From the NCBI GenBank assembly GCA_039679385.1, contig JBDKVB010000183.1:1-47021 (forward strand): DNA of 47,021 nucleotides, in the 5' to 3' direction. Positions 25,684 to 33,616 of the stretch are shown in pieces. The first letter of the stretch is position 1. Each line of letters starts with the position of its first letter. A model generated the notes under the pieces. The model was given only the letters and a program-made list of their open reading frames with translations. It searched no databases and had not been told where the DNA came from. This DNA is from Armatimonadia bacterium. GTDB lineage: Bacteria; Armatimonadota; Zipacnadia; Zipacnadales; JABUFB01. A program made the position numbers and the translations under genes.

Positions 25684-27609
25684 CTAGTCTCTCCCCCTGT
25701 CAAGGAAACTCGCGATCAGCCCGAAGGCCACGAAGGCCTCCAAGACCCTCGGGGGAAAGTCCACGTGGTCTTCGAAGGGGAACTCGTCTTCCTTCACGGA
25801 CGGGGTACGCAACCGGTCGTAGCGTGCCTTCATCATCTCCCAGGTCCGCAGCCACAGGTCGGCCAGGTACTCGCGAGTCTTGGAGGCCGCCTCCTTGGGA
25901 GGGCAGTTGTCCAGAATCTCAGCTACCGTCGTCTGTTCGTCCTCCGTGAGGTGCAGACCACGGGTCGTCTGGCCGATCAGACAGCCGATCGCTGCGCTTT
26001 GTGCGTACCAGTTCCGGGTATCCGTCTGGAAGGCGGCGGTCTTCTGTAACCAGCGGTCAGAGACGCCTGCGTGGAAGAGACGCTGGAGCTTCAGCATCTC
26101 GTGCGTCATGCACCAGGGCAGCACGAGGCTCACCGCACCACCGGAGCGTTTGACCAGCTCGATCCCGAAGGAGTCCCGGCCCAGTTCCTTCGCGTTGTGC
26201 TCAGCCTGCCGGGCCGCGCGCAGGGCGCTGCGCAGATCGTACTTGTAGTGGACGATGGCCATCCCGGCGCTGAGAGTCGGCTTTCTGCCTTCCATGTCCG
26301 TGCCGAACTCCGGAAAGTCCTTGCGCAGTCCTTGTGCGCAAGGGAGGGCCTTCTCGAGAGGCACCATGTAAAGCGCGTCATCGCCGCCCGTGTAGACGGC
26401 AAACCCGTCGTGATTGCCAACGATCGTCTTTACGCTGCCGGCGTAGCCCTGGAGCGCCGTGCTCATGTCCCTCAGGAAGTCCTCACCGATGCTCCCCGTC
26501 TTCTCTCCGCCCAGCCACTTGCCCATCTCGTCGCCATCCTGCACGAGGATCGCGTAGTAGCGCGGTGGCGCGCCGAGCGTCTGTCCTTTCGCCTTTGCGA
26601 GCAGAGCGTTGCGCGCGGCCACCATGGCCTTGAAGGGTTCCTTGATCTGGGTCTCGGCGAGGCCGCCCTCGTCTGCCAGCCTCTTCGCGGTGAGGTTCAT
26701 CTCGAGCAGGTACCGCCGTTCGGTGTCGGCTGCGTTCCCGAGGGCCTGTTGGAGGGCCGAGACGGCGTCCTCGAAGGCTTGGGCCTCTGCCCCGCACTTC
26801 TCGACGGCGGCCTTCCACCAAGACGCCGTAGCGATGGAGGCTGTGTCGGGGAACTCCTTGCCGACACGCTTTCGCAGGTCGGCGTCGAGCGTGCAGAACC
26901 GCTTCGTCAGGGCAGGCGCGCAGAGCCGATCGCGGGTTGTGAGTCTGATGCCCTCCGGAGAGACCTTGCGGGCCGCCCCCTCCCAGAACTCGTTGGCTTC
27001 GTTGAGGCCGACAGGGCCCATCTGCTCCCACTCGCCCATGATCGCGCACTTGTGGCGGCCGATTCCGTTGTCGCCGGGGAAGTGTCGCTGCAGCTTGCGC
27101 GAAGCCAGGACCTCCTGCATGGTCCGGAATTGCTGTCCCAGGTCGCCGGGGTCGGCCATTGCCTTACCGAGCATCGCCTGGTAGACAGCGGGGATCTGTG
27201 AGAGCTCCAAGGCCACCGTCTGGATGTCCCAGAAGTGCTCTACCTGGCAGTCCCAGCCCCTGTCCCAGCCGGGGCTGCTGCTCAGCTTCTTCCCTAGCTC
27301 CTTGTGTACGGTGTCGGCAACTTTCTCCCAGCGCTCTTGGACAGCGTTGCGGCACGCCTCGGCAGCCGTCTCAGCGGCGTCAAGGCTGTCGAACCTCGCC
27401 AGGAACAGGTTGGGGATGTGGTCCGACCAGCCTGCGGCGGGCTTTGCAGGGAAGATCGTCGTGCCGCCCTCGCCCTCCACCGTCTCAAGGGCAGCGCGGG
27501 TGAGGTGGCTCAGCAACGCAGAGCCCGACTTGAGGTCGCGCACGCTCCGTGCGGCTTCGATGAAGCTCTGCACCGGGGTCAGACTGAAGGAGAAGAGAGC
27601 TCCGCTCAT
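25684..27609 (-). CDS. cas10: Cas10 (Cmr2) with intact cyclase motif and no HD domain
   Basis: This encodes 641 residues, starting in an ATGA overlap with cmr1. It opens directly with FSLTPVQSFIEAARSVRDLKSGS, the start of the first Palm region in Cmr2, so the usual N-terminal HD nuclease domain is absent. The Palm parts carry YYAILVQDGDEMGKWL (about 351-366) and the catalytic GGDD at 408-411, needed to make cyclic oligoadenylate from ATP. I therefore expect no intrinsic ssDNase but active second-messenger synthesis. That agrees with two CARF genes downstream and an HD domain supplied in one of them. Confidence 0.93.
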   Translation of the reverse strand: MSGALFSFSLTPVQSFIEAARSVRDLKSGSALLSHLTRAALETVEGEGGTTIFPAKPAAGWSDHIPNLFLARFDSLDAAETAAEACRNAVQERWEKVADTVHKELGKKLSSSPGWDRGWDCQVEHFWDIQTVALELSQIPAVYQAMLGKAMADPGDLGQQFRTMQEVLASRKLQRHFPGDNGIGRHKCAIMGEWEQMGPVGLNEANEFWEGAARKVSPEGIRLTTRDRLCAPALTKRFCTLDADLRKRVGKEFPDTASIATASWWKAAVEKCGAEAQAFEDAVSALQQALGNAADTERRYLLEMNLTAKRLADEGGLAETQIKEPFKAMVAARNALLAKAKGQTLGAPPRYYAILVQDGDEMGKWLGGEKTGSIGEDFLRDMSTALQGYAGSVKTIVGNHDGFAVYTGGDDALYMVPLEKALPCAQGLRKDFPEFGTDMEGRKPTLSAGMAIVHYKYDLRSALRAARQAEHNAKELGRDSFGIELVKRSGGAVSLVLPWCMTHEMLKLQRLFHAGVSDRWLQKTAAFQTDTRNWYAQSAAIGCLIGQTTRGLHLTEDEQTTVAEILDNCPPKEAASKTREYLADLWLRTWEMMKARYDRLRTPSVKEDEFPFEDHVDFPPRVLEAFVAFGLIASFLDRGRD

Positions 27610-28934
27610 AAGATCACCGTCCAGCCACTCGCGACGTAGCCTTTGAAGGTTGTTGTGACGACGACCCCGGCGTTGTCTTTGCCGCTAACGCTTACGGCAG
27701 CCGGTGCGAACAGCGGAGCTGCCGCTGCCTGCATGGCTGCGGCATCGGGTTTGGCCACGTCGCTATGGACGAGCGCTGTTTTCGGCCCGCGGGTGAACTT
27801 GAGGTCGTAGTCGTCCGGCAAGAAGAGCGACGGGAGCCAGACCACCAGTGGTACATGCTTGCCGTTGTTCAGCTTCAGAACCTTGAAGATAAGCGGGGAA
27901 GCTCGACGTTGTTGTCCGTGGTCCTTGGGGCCGACTGGATCGCCTGGACCGAAGACCTCATAGAAGGCCTTCTCGCCCGTGCTGCTGAACTGGTAGTTGT
28001 GCGGAGCCCCGAAGACCACGCCCTTCGTGGCAGGGGGCGCCGGCGTACCGACGCCGCTCCCCAGGTAGCCTTGAGTAAGCTGCAGATCATCTCCCATTGG
28101 CTTGTCGTTCTCCGTGTGCCTGAAGACGGTCCCCAGCAGACGTCGGTAGTCGTAGAAGAGATGGCCAGCCTGCCTGAGGGTCTGCTCCCAGCCGCTGTCA
28201 CTGGCGGAGCCCGCGGCGATCTTGGTCTCACTACTGAAGGCCGTGTGGAGGGGCGGTGTCGCAGGTCTCGGCACCCCAAGCGTCCGCAGCCCCTGCTCAA
28301 GGGCGACTGCGAGTGCCTCCGCGTCCTCACAGGCGGCTAGGTCAGGCAGTGTCACCTGGCCCTGAGGCTCAGGTGACGCAGGCACGGCATGAGGGACGCC
28401 CTGAAGCTGCAGGCTTCCAAAGCCCCTGCGGTTCCTTCGGCCGAAGCCGCCGAAGGCTGAGAGGAGCCACAGGGCACCCAGCACCTCTGCCCACTGCTGT
28501 GAAGTGAGGCGAGAAGCCACGAGACGGAAGCGGAACGTGCCCCCTGCCTTGATGCGGGGGTCACCTACCCAGCAGTCCCCCTCCTTGCGCCGGCCGTCAG
28601 CCCCATACACCATGTAAAAGAGGGGGCTTTGCTTGTTGGGCCCGTAGGGGGCCAGTGTCTCTCTTTGCCACTCCCCGCCTGCCGGCACCACCCGCAGGCC
28701 CTGGCCACCTTTGGTGTCCTTGCCGCGCTTGTAGGAGGTCGAGCCGAAGATCGCCGCCTCTGCGTCGAACAGATCTTCCTCGACCAGCTCAGGATGCATC
28801 GCCCGCCACCAGAACCGCAGCAAGGCCTTTAGGGTTGGTGGTCGCAGACCCTCCGGCTGCGCACGGTCCGCTCCACCAGCGTACGCCGGTGTTACCAACT
28901 CAAAAGTCACATCGATGGCGTTCAAGGGCAACAC
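27606..28934 (-). CDS. cmr1: type III-B RAMP protein Cmr1
   Basis: This encodes 442 residues and is the first gene of the operon. The start is a GTG at 28934; GGAAGG upstream could alternatively serve a TTG at 28925. Typical Cmr1 features are FELVTPAYAGGAD, PPTLKALLRFWWRAMHP, IFGST and SAFGGFGRRNRRGFGSL. Cmr1 sits at the 3-prime end of the crRNA with Cmr6 and gates target RNA binding. Confidence 0.92.
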   Translation of the reverse strand: MLPLNAIDVTFELVTPAYAGGADRAQPEGLRPPTLKALLRFWWRAMHPELVEEDLFDAEAAIFGSTSYKRGKDTKGGQGLRVVPAGGEWQRETLAPYGPNKQSPLFYMVYGADGRRKEGDCWVGDPRIKAGGTFRFRLVASRLTSQQWAEVLGALWLLSAFGGFGRRNRRGFGSLQLQGVPHAVPASPEPQGQVTLPDLAACEDAEALAVALEQGLRTLGVPRPATPPLHTAFSSETKIAAGSASDSGWEQTLRQAGHLFYDYRRLLGTVFRHTENDKPMGDDLQLTQGYLGSGVGTPAPPATKGVVFGAPHNYQFSSTGEKAFYEVFGPGDPVGPKDHGQQRRASPLIFKVLKLNNGKHVPLVVWLPSLFLPDDYDLKFTRGPKTALVHSDVAKPDAAAMQAAAAPLFAPAAVSVSGKDNAGVVVTTTFKGYVASGWTVIL

Positions 28935-29780
28935 CTTCCGTGACCGTCGGCGTTTCTGGGCGGTATGTCCGGCCCACCGCCGCAGGTCTAGGATATTGAA
29001 CCTCTGATCCCATATGCATCACGCTGAGAAGGCTAATTCAGCAACTAAGCAACCATACCTTCTTGCTACTGGACTAGATGCAGTTTTTTTTTTGCGCATC
29101 GTGTCCAGCAGCTCCTCGAGGTCAACGAGGATCGTCCAAAACTCTCAATAGGTACTTTCAGATGGCTTGGTGGACGTGGATATCTACGGACCTTGCTCTA
29201 TACGTACAGGGGGTGTCTTCGAGGTAACCTGGGGAGATGTCACGCCCCTGGGCTGAGCGCCTGAGGTGGGCTGCAGCCCTGCCTTCAAACAGGCCCCCAA
29301 ACGGCCCCTGGAGGCCACCGGAAGGGCCACTTTGCGAGCCGACTTGCTAACCTCCGCGGGCTGGGCAGCGACAGTCCCAAGAGGCGGTTGCGAATGAACT
29401 TGTCCGGACTTACCGGCTCTCCCCTCATCTTGCTGTAACCTCAGCCGGCTTCCCATGGGCCTGAGGGCTCGGCTGTGCAATCCTCCCATCTAGGACTGCC
29501 ACAGGGTCACACACGCCAGACCCCGCCATGCATGCCTTCTCTATGGGGCCAAGGTCCAATAGCGCCAGGCACCACCAGGGGCTATTGTATCGTCGTGGGT
29601 GTCGTGATCTGGACGATGGTGAAACGATCCAGGCGGACCCTCTGCGCCGGGACACCAAGGGCACAGCAGAGCGACAGCTGAACCCGCGCAGGCGAGTTCG
29701 CAGGCGAAGCGGCAGTCGCGTGCCCTGCTGCTTGGGCTTGCCGCGCAGCAGAGACTGGGTCCCGTGAGGGAGGGGCAGAC
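28935..29780. other. 846-bp intergenic between the divergent CRISPR and sulfatase units
   Basis: This should hold the promoters of both units, but I find no strong hexamer pair. The stretch 28990-29100 is clearly AT-richer than its surroundings and contains a run of ten T (29084-29093). No CRISPR repeats are present. Short open frames on the minus strand (29184-29489 and the 29425-29664 area) have no recognisable product. A 7-bp hairpin at 29725-29751 lies in the leader of the plus-strand unit. Confidence 0.4.
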
Positions 29781-30625
29781 ATGGGTAGAGGCCACATGCT
29801 CCGTGCGAGTGCCCTGGCGGCGATGGTGGTGTTGCTCGGGATCATGAGCGCCGCGGAAGGTGGCCCGAGCTGCCACCGGTTGCGCTCGAGGCGCTCGTCA
29901 CCGCCGCAGCACCGACCGGCCAAGCACAGCAGGGGTCGCCCGTGTCCAAGGAAGACAAGACGGGGACCAATCCCGTCAACTTCCAAAACACCATGGTCCT
30001 GTGGAACGAGTACCGGGAACTCCCCGGCAACCACTACTTCAACCAGGCCGTTTTCGAGTTGCGTCAGCCAATCCAGAACTCCGGCGCGGAACTCCGCCTC
30101 CGTGTGCCAATGGTGGCCTCTGATCTCTCCGGTGACACTGAGTTCGGCCTTGGAGACATCGCCCTCCGGTACCTCAGGTCCGTCAAGCTCACCCGCAAGT
30201 ACGCCTGGGCCGCCGGCCTGGAGACCTTCTTCGACACCGCCAGCGACGCCTCGCTAGGTACAGGCAAGTACCAATTGGCGCCAGTGGTCTACTACGTCAT
30301 GTTCCTCGGGCCGGGGCGGCTGATCGCTCCAGGCTACCAGCACAACCTCTCAATCGGCGGCGACGATGACCGCGAGGACATCAACTCAGGCTGCCTCGAC
30401 CTGTACTGTCTCCAGATGGCCAAGGGCGGGAAGTCCTGGGTGATGCTCGACCCGGGCCTGATCATCAACTACGAGGACGACAACGCCATATCCGGCTACC
30501 TGAAGGTGGTCCTGGGCTCCGCCATCGGCGGCGGTGCCAGCACCTACCTGAAGCCGGCGATCGGAATCGGCGGCGACCGCAGCATGGACTGGAGCCTAGA
30601 GTTCGGTTTCAAGAGGATCTGGTAA
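29781..30625 (+). CDS. outer-membrane channel-like protein, apparently frameshifted after its signal peptide
   Basis: The ATG at 29781 follows GGGAGGGG and encodes a signal peptide (MLRASALAAMVVLLGIMSAAEG). About 75 bp later the coding frame shifts near 29855-29866. The body continues in the other frame (PELPPVALEALVTAAAPTGQ...) through a GTG at 29942 to 30625. The body is beta-rich, with EFGLGDIALRY, GTGKYQLAPVVYYV, YLKPAIGIGGDR and a terminal DWSLEFGFKRIW. This resembles small outer-membrane barrels of the phenol-degradation MetA-type transporter group. It may be a sequencing error or a recent pseudogene. It heads the sulfatase cluster, only 35 bp before the maturase gene. Confidence 0.62.
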
Positions 30626-30660
30626 CTCGGTTTGCGTTACGACGGTAGCTTTTGGAGTGC

Positions 30661-31902
30661 ATGACCAACATGCTCGCCAACACTCGCCCGCCGTCCTTTC
30701 ATCTGATGGCCAAGCCGGCCGGCGCGGCATGCAACCTCAGCTGCGCCTACTGCTTCTTCCTCAAGAAGGGCGCTCTCTACCCAGACGGCCCCGCGCGGAT
30801 GTCGGAGGAAGTGCTGGAGAGCTACCTGCGGCAGACCATCGAGGCACAGCAGGTGCCCTTCGTGACGATCGCCTGGCAGGGCGGAGAGCCCACGCTGATG
30901 GGCCTCGACTTCTTCCGCCGATCCGCCGAGATCGAGAAGCGGTACCTGAGGCCCGGGACAGCAGTCGAGCGCACTCTGCAGACCAACGGCATCCTCCTCG
31001 ATGCCGAGTGGTGTGAGTTCCTGCGCGAGAACAACTACCTCGTTGGCCTGAGCCTCGACGGACCACGCGACCTCCATGACGCCTACCGCCGCGACAAGTC
31101 CGGCAAGCCCACCTTCGATCGCGTTCTCCGCGCCGCGCGGCTGATGCAGGAGTACGGAGTGGAGTTCAACCTCCTGTGCACCGTCAACCGGCAGAACGGC
31201 TCGCAGCCCCTGCGAGTCTACCGGTTCTTCCGCGATGAGTTAGGTGCTCGCTATCTCCAATTCATCCCCATCGTCGAGCGCGACAACGCGAACGGGTTCC
31301 AGCAGGGAGACAAGGTCACGGAGCGCTCCGTGCGGCCGAAGCAATGGGGACGGTTCCTGATCGAGGTCTTCGACGAGTGGGTGCGGCATGACGTGGGTGA
31401 GGTGTTCGTGCTCAACTTCGACGGCCCGCTGGCCAACTGGCTTGGATCGCCCTCCACCTGTGTGTACCGGCCAACCTGCGGGCAGGGAATGGCTCTCGAG
31501 CGCAACGGCGATCTCTACTGCTGCGACCACTACGTCGAGCCCGACTACCTGCTGGGCAACATCCTGGAGACCCCGCTTGTGGAGCTTGTGGCCTCCGAGA
31601 AGCAGTTCCGCTTCGGCCAGAACAAGCGGGATACGCTTCCGAAGTACTGCCTGCAGTGCGAGGTGCTCTTCGCCTGCAACGGTGAGTGCCCCAAGAACCG
31701 CGTCCTGCGAACACCGGAGGGGGAACCGGGACTGAACTACCTGTGCGCCGGCTACCGGGCGTTCTTCAACCACGTCAACCAGCCGATGCAGCTCATGGCC
31801 GAACTGCTGCGAAGGGGCCGGCCAGCCTCGGAGGTGATGGGGCTTCTCGATCAGATCGAGGCAGCCAGGCCCAGACAGGGGCAGGCTGCGGGCCAAAAGT
31901 AG
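30661..31902 (+). CDS. anaerobic sulfatase-maturating radical SAM enzyme
   Basis: This encodes 413 residues from an ATG at 30661 (GGAG lies only 3 nt upstream, so a TTG at 30652 is possible). The radical SAM cluster motif is CNLSCAYC (C24, C28, C31). The C-terminal SPASM-type cysteines appear in CGQGMALERNGDLYCCDHYV, CLQCEVLFACNGEC and YLCAGY, which bind two auxiliary iron-sulfur clusters. Enzymes of this group oxidise the active-site Cys or Ser of sulfatases to formylglycine without oxygen. The two sulfatases directly downstream carry a Cys in CTAGR and are its obvious substrates. Confidence 0.92.
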   Translation: MTNMLANTRPPSFHLMAKPAGAACNLSCAYCFFLKKGALYPDGPARMSEEVLESYLRQTIEAQQVPFVTIAWQGGEPTLMGLDFFRRSAEIEKRYLRPGTAVERTLQTNGILLDAEWCEFLRENNYLVGLSLDGPRDLHDAYRRDKSGKPTFDRVLRAARLMQEYGVEFNLLCTVNRQNGSQPLRVYRFFRDELGARYLQFIPIVERDNANGFQQGDKVTERSVRPKQWGRFLIEVFDEWVRHDVGEVFVLNFDGPLANWLGSPSTCVYRPTCGQGMALERNGDLYCCDHYVEPDYLLGNILETPLVELVASEKQFRFGQNKRDTLPKYCLQCEVLFACNGECPKNRVLRTPEGEPGLNYLCAGYRAFFNHVNQPMQLMAELLRRGRPASEVMGLLDQIEAARPRQGQAAGQK

Positions 31903-32052
31903 TCTCGCTCCCGGGGCTGCGGCAAGCGGTAGCAGCCTTGCCCTGACGTGAGGCAGTTGCCGCACCGGGCTCCGCCTCGCACAAGAGCCTGGTGGAGGCC
32001 TTGTCGGATTCGCCGTAGACGGATTCTGCGCACTCAAGAAGGAGGAGCTGAA

Positions 32053-33546
32053 ATGGCGGAGGCCAGAAAGCCGAACGTCCTGATCATCTGGGGGGATGAC
32101 ATCGGGTGGTTCAACGTCAGTGCCTACAACCTGGGCCTCATGGGGTACCGAACGCCCAACATCGACCGCATCGCCAGGGAGGGGATGCTGTTCACGGACT
32201 GGTACGGGCAGCAGAGCTGCACCGCGGGACGGGCGGCCTTCATCACCGGTCAACAGCCCATCCGTACCGGCCTGACCAAGGTCGGCCTGCCGGGAGCTGA
32301 GATCGGCATCCAGCCCGAGGACCCGACCATCGCCGAGTTGCTGAAGCCACACGGCTACGTCTGCGGGCAGTTCGGCAAGAACCACCTGGGAGACCGCGAC
32401 GAGTTCCTGCCCACGGTCCACGGCTTCGATGAGTTCTTCGGCAACCTGTACCATCTGAACGCCGAGGAAGAACCCGAACTCCCGGACTACCCCAAGGACC
32501 CGAGGTTCAAGGAGAAGTTCGGCCCCCGCGGGGTGCTGCATGCCTGGTCCCAACCCGACGGCACGCAGAAGATCGAGGACACCGGCCCCCTCACCAAGAA
32601 ACGCATGGAGACGTTTGACGAGGAGGTGACGGCGGCCGCCCTCGACTTCATCGAGCGGCAGCATGCCGCCGGCGAGCCGTTCTTCTGCTGGTGGAACTCG
32701 ACCAAGATGCACGTTTGGACTCACCTCAAGGAGAGTGCGGTGGGGGTCACGGGCATGGGGCTCTACCCGGATGGCATGGTCGAGCATGACAACCATGTAG
32801 GCCAGCTGCTGGACAAGCTCGACGAGCTCGGCATCGCCGACAACACGATCGTGATGTACTCGACCGACAACGGTGCGGAGGTCATGAGCTGGCCCGACGG
32901 TGGCGCCACTCCCTTCCGCGGCGAGAAGGGGACCAACTGGGAGGGCGGCTGGCGCGTTCCCTGCGTCATGCGCTGGCCGGGAGTGATCAAGCCTGGGAGC
33001 ATCAGCAACGAGGTCTGCTGTCACCAGGACATGCTTCCGACGCTCGTCGCCGCTGCCGGCGATCCCGATATCGTGGAGAAGCTGAAGAAGGGGCTCAAGG
33101 TCGGCAACAAGGAGTTCAAGGTCCACATTGACGGCTACAACATGGTGCCCCTGTTCTCCGGAGAGACGACGGAGAACCCGCGGCAGGGGTTCATCTACTG
33201 GAGTGACGACGGCGACCTGCTGGCGCTGCGGGTGGGGGACCGCAAGATCCACTTCATGGAGCAACGCGCCCAGGGCGCTGACGTCTGGTCCGAGCCGTTC
33301 GTCCCCCTGCGGGCACCGAAGCAGTTCCACCTTCGGAGTGACCCCTTCGAGAGCGCGGACGTCTTCGCGGAGATGTTCTACATAAAGTGGTCGATCGATC
33401 ACCTCTGGGTCTACGTTCCGGCACAGGCCATTGTGGCCAAGTTCATCGAGAGCCTCCAGGAGTTCCCCCCACGGCAGAAGTCCGCAAGCTGGGCCGTGCA
33501 GGACATCGTGCACAGGCTGACACAGGGCGCGCGAGGCAACGCCTAG
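32053..33546 (+). CDS. Cys-type sulfatase, first of a tandem pair
   Basis: This encodes 497 residues from an ATG at 32053 with AGGAGG 8 nt upstream; the longer upstream frame is not coding. The N-terminus has the metal-binding IIWGDDIG, and C56 in QSCTAGRAAFITG is the residue turned into formylglycine (CxAxR signature). Further family segments are GQFGKNHLGD, YSTDNGAE and FRGEKGTNWEGGWRVP. No signal peptide is visible, so it appears cytoplasmic. It hydrolyses sulfate esters; the substrate cannot be told. It is closely similar to the next gene and has the same length. Confidence 0.92.
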   Translation: MAEARKPNVLIIWGDDIGWFNVSAYNLGLMGYRTPNIDRIAREGMLFTDWYGQQSCTAGRAAFITGQQPIRTGLTKVGLPGAEIGIQPEDPTIAELLKPHGYVCGQFGKNHLGDRDEFLPTVHGFDEFFGNLYHLNAEEEPELPDYPKDPRFKEKFGPRGVLHAWSQPDGTQKIEDTGPLTKKRMETFDEEVTAAALDFIERQHAAGEPFFCWWNSTKMHVWTHLKESAVGVTGMGLYPDGMVEHDNHVGQLLDKLDELGIADNTIVMYSTDNGAEVMSWPDGGATPFRGEKGTNWEGGWRVPCVMRWPGVIKPGSISNEVCCHQDMLPTLVAAAGDPDIVEKLKKGLKVGNKEFKVHIDGYNMVPLFSGETTENPRQGFIYWSDDGDLLALRVGDRKIHFMEQRAQGADVWSEPFVPLRAPKQFHLRSDPFESADVFAEMFYIKWSIDHLWVYVPAQAIVAKFIESLQEFPPRQKSASWAVQDIVHRLTQGARGNA

Positions 33547-33554
33547 GCGACCCC

Positions 33555-33597
33555 ACCCGTGGCCTGCCTGCAAGCGCCGTCTCGGCAGGCCACGGGT
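33555..33597. repeat. perfect 14-bp inverted repeat between the two sulfatase genes
   Basis: ACCCGTGGCCTGCC (33555-33568) and its exact complement (33584-33597) form a very GC-rich stem with a 15-nt loop. It starts 9 bp after the first sulfatase stop and ends immediately before the ribosome site of the second. There is no T-run. It could be a terminator, an mRNA-stabilising hairpin setting the ratio of the two sulfatases, or a translation switch. Confidence 0.7.
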
Positions 33598-33616
33598 GAA
33601 GAAGGGAGACAGCAGC

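Noticed and set aside
26071-27201. 376-codon plus-strand open frame opposite cas10
   Set aside because: It is the antisense of the Palm domains of Cas10 and does not resemble a protein family.
28935-29780. Possible CRISPR array next to cmr1
   Set aside because: I searched for regularly spaced direct repeats of 25-37 bp and found none.
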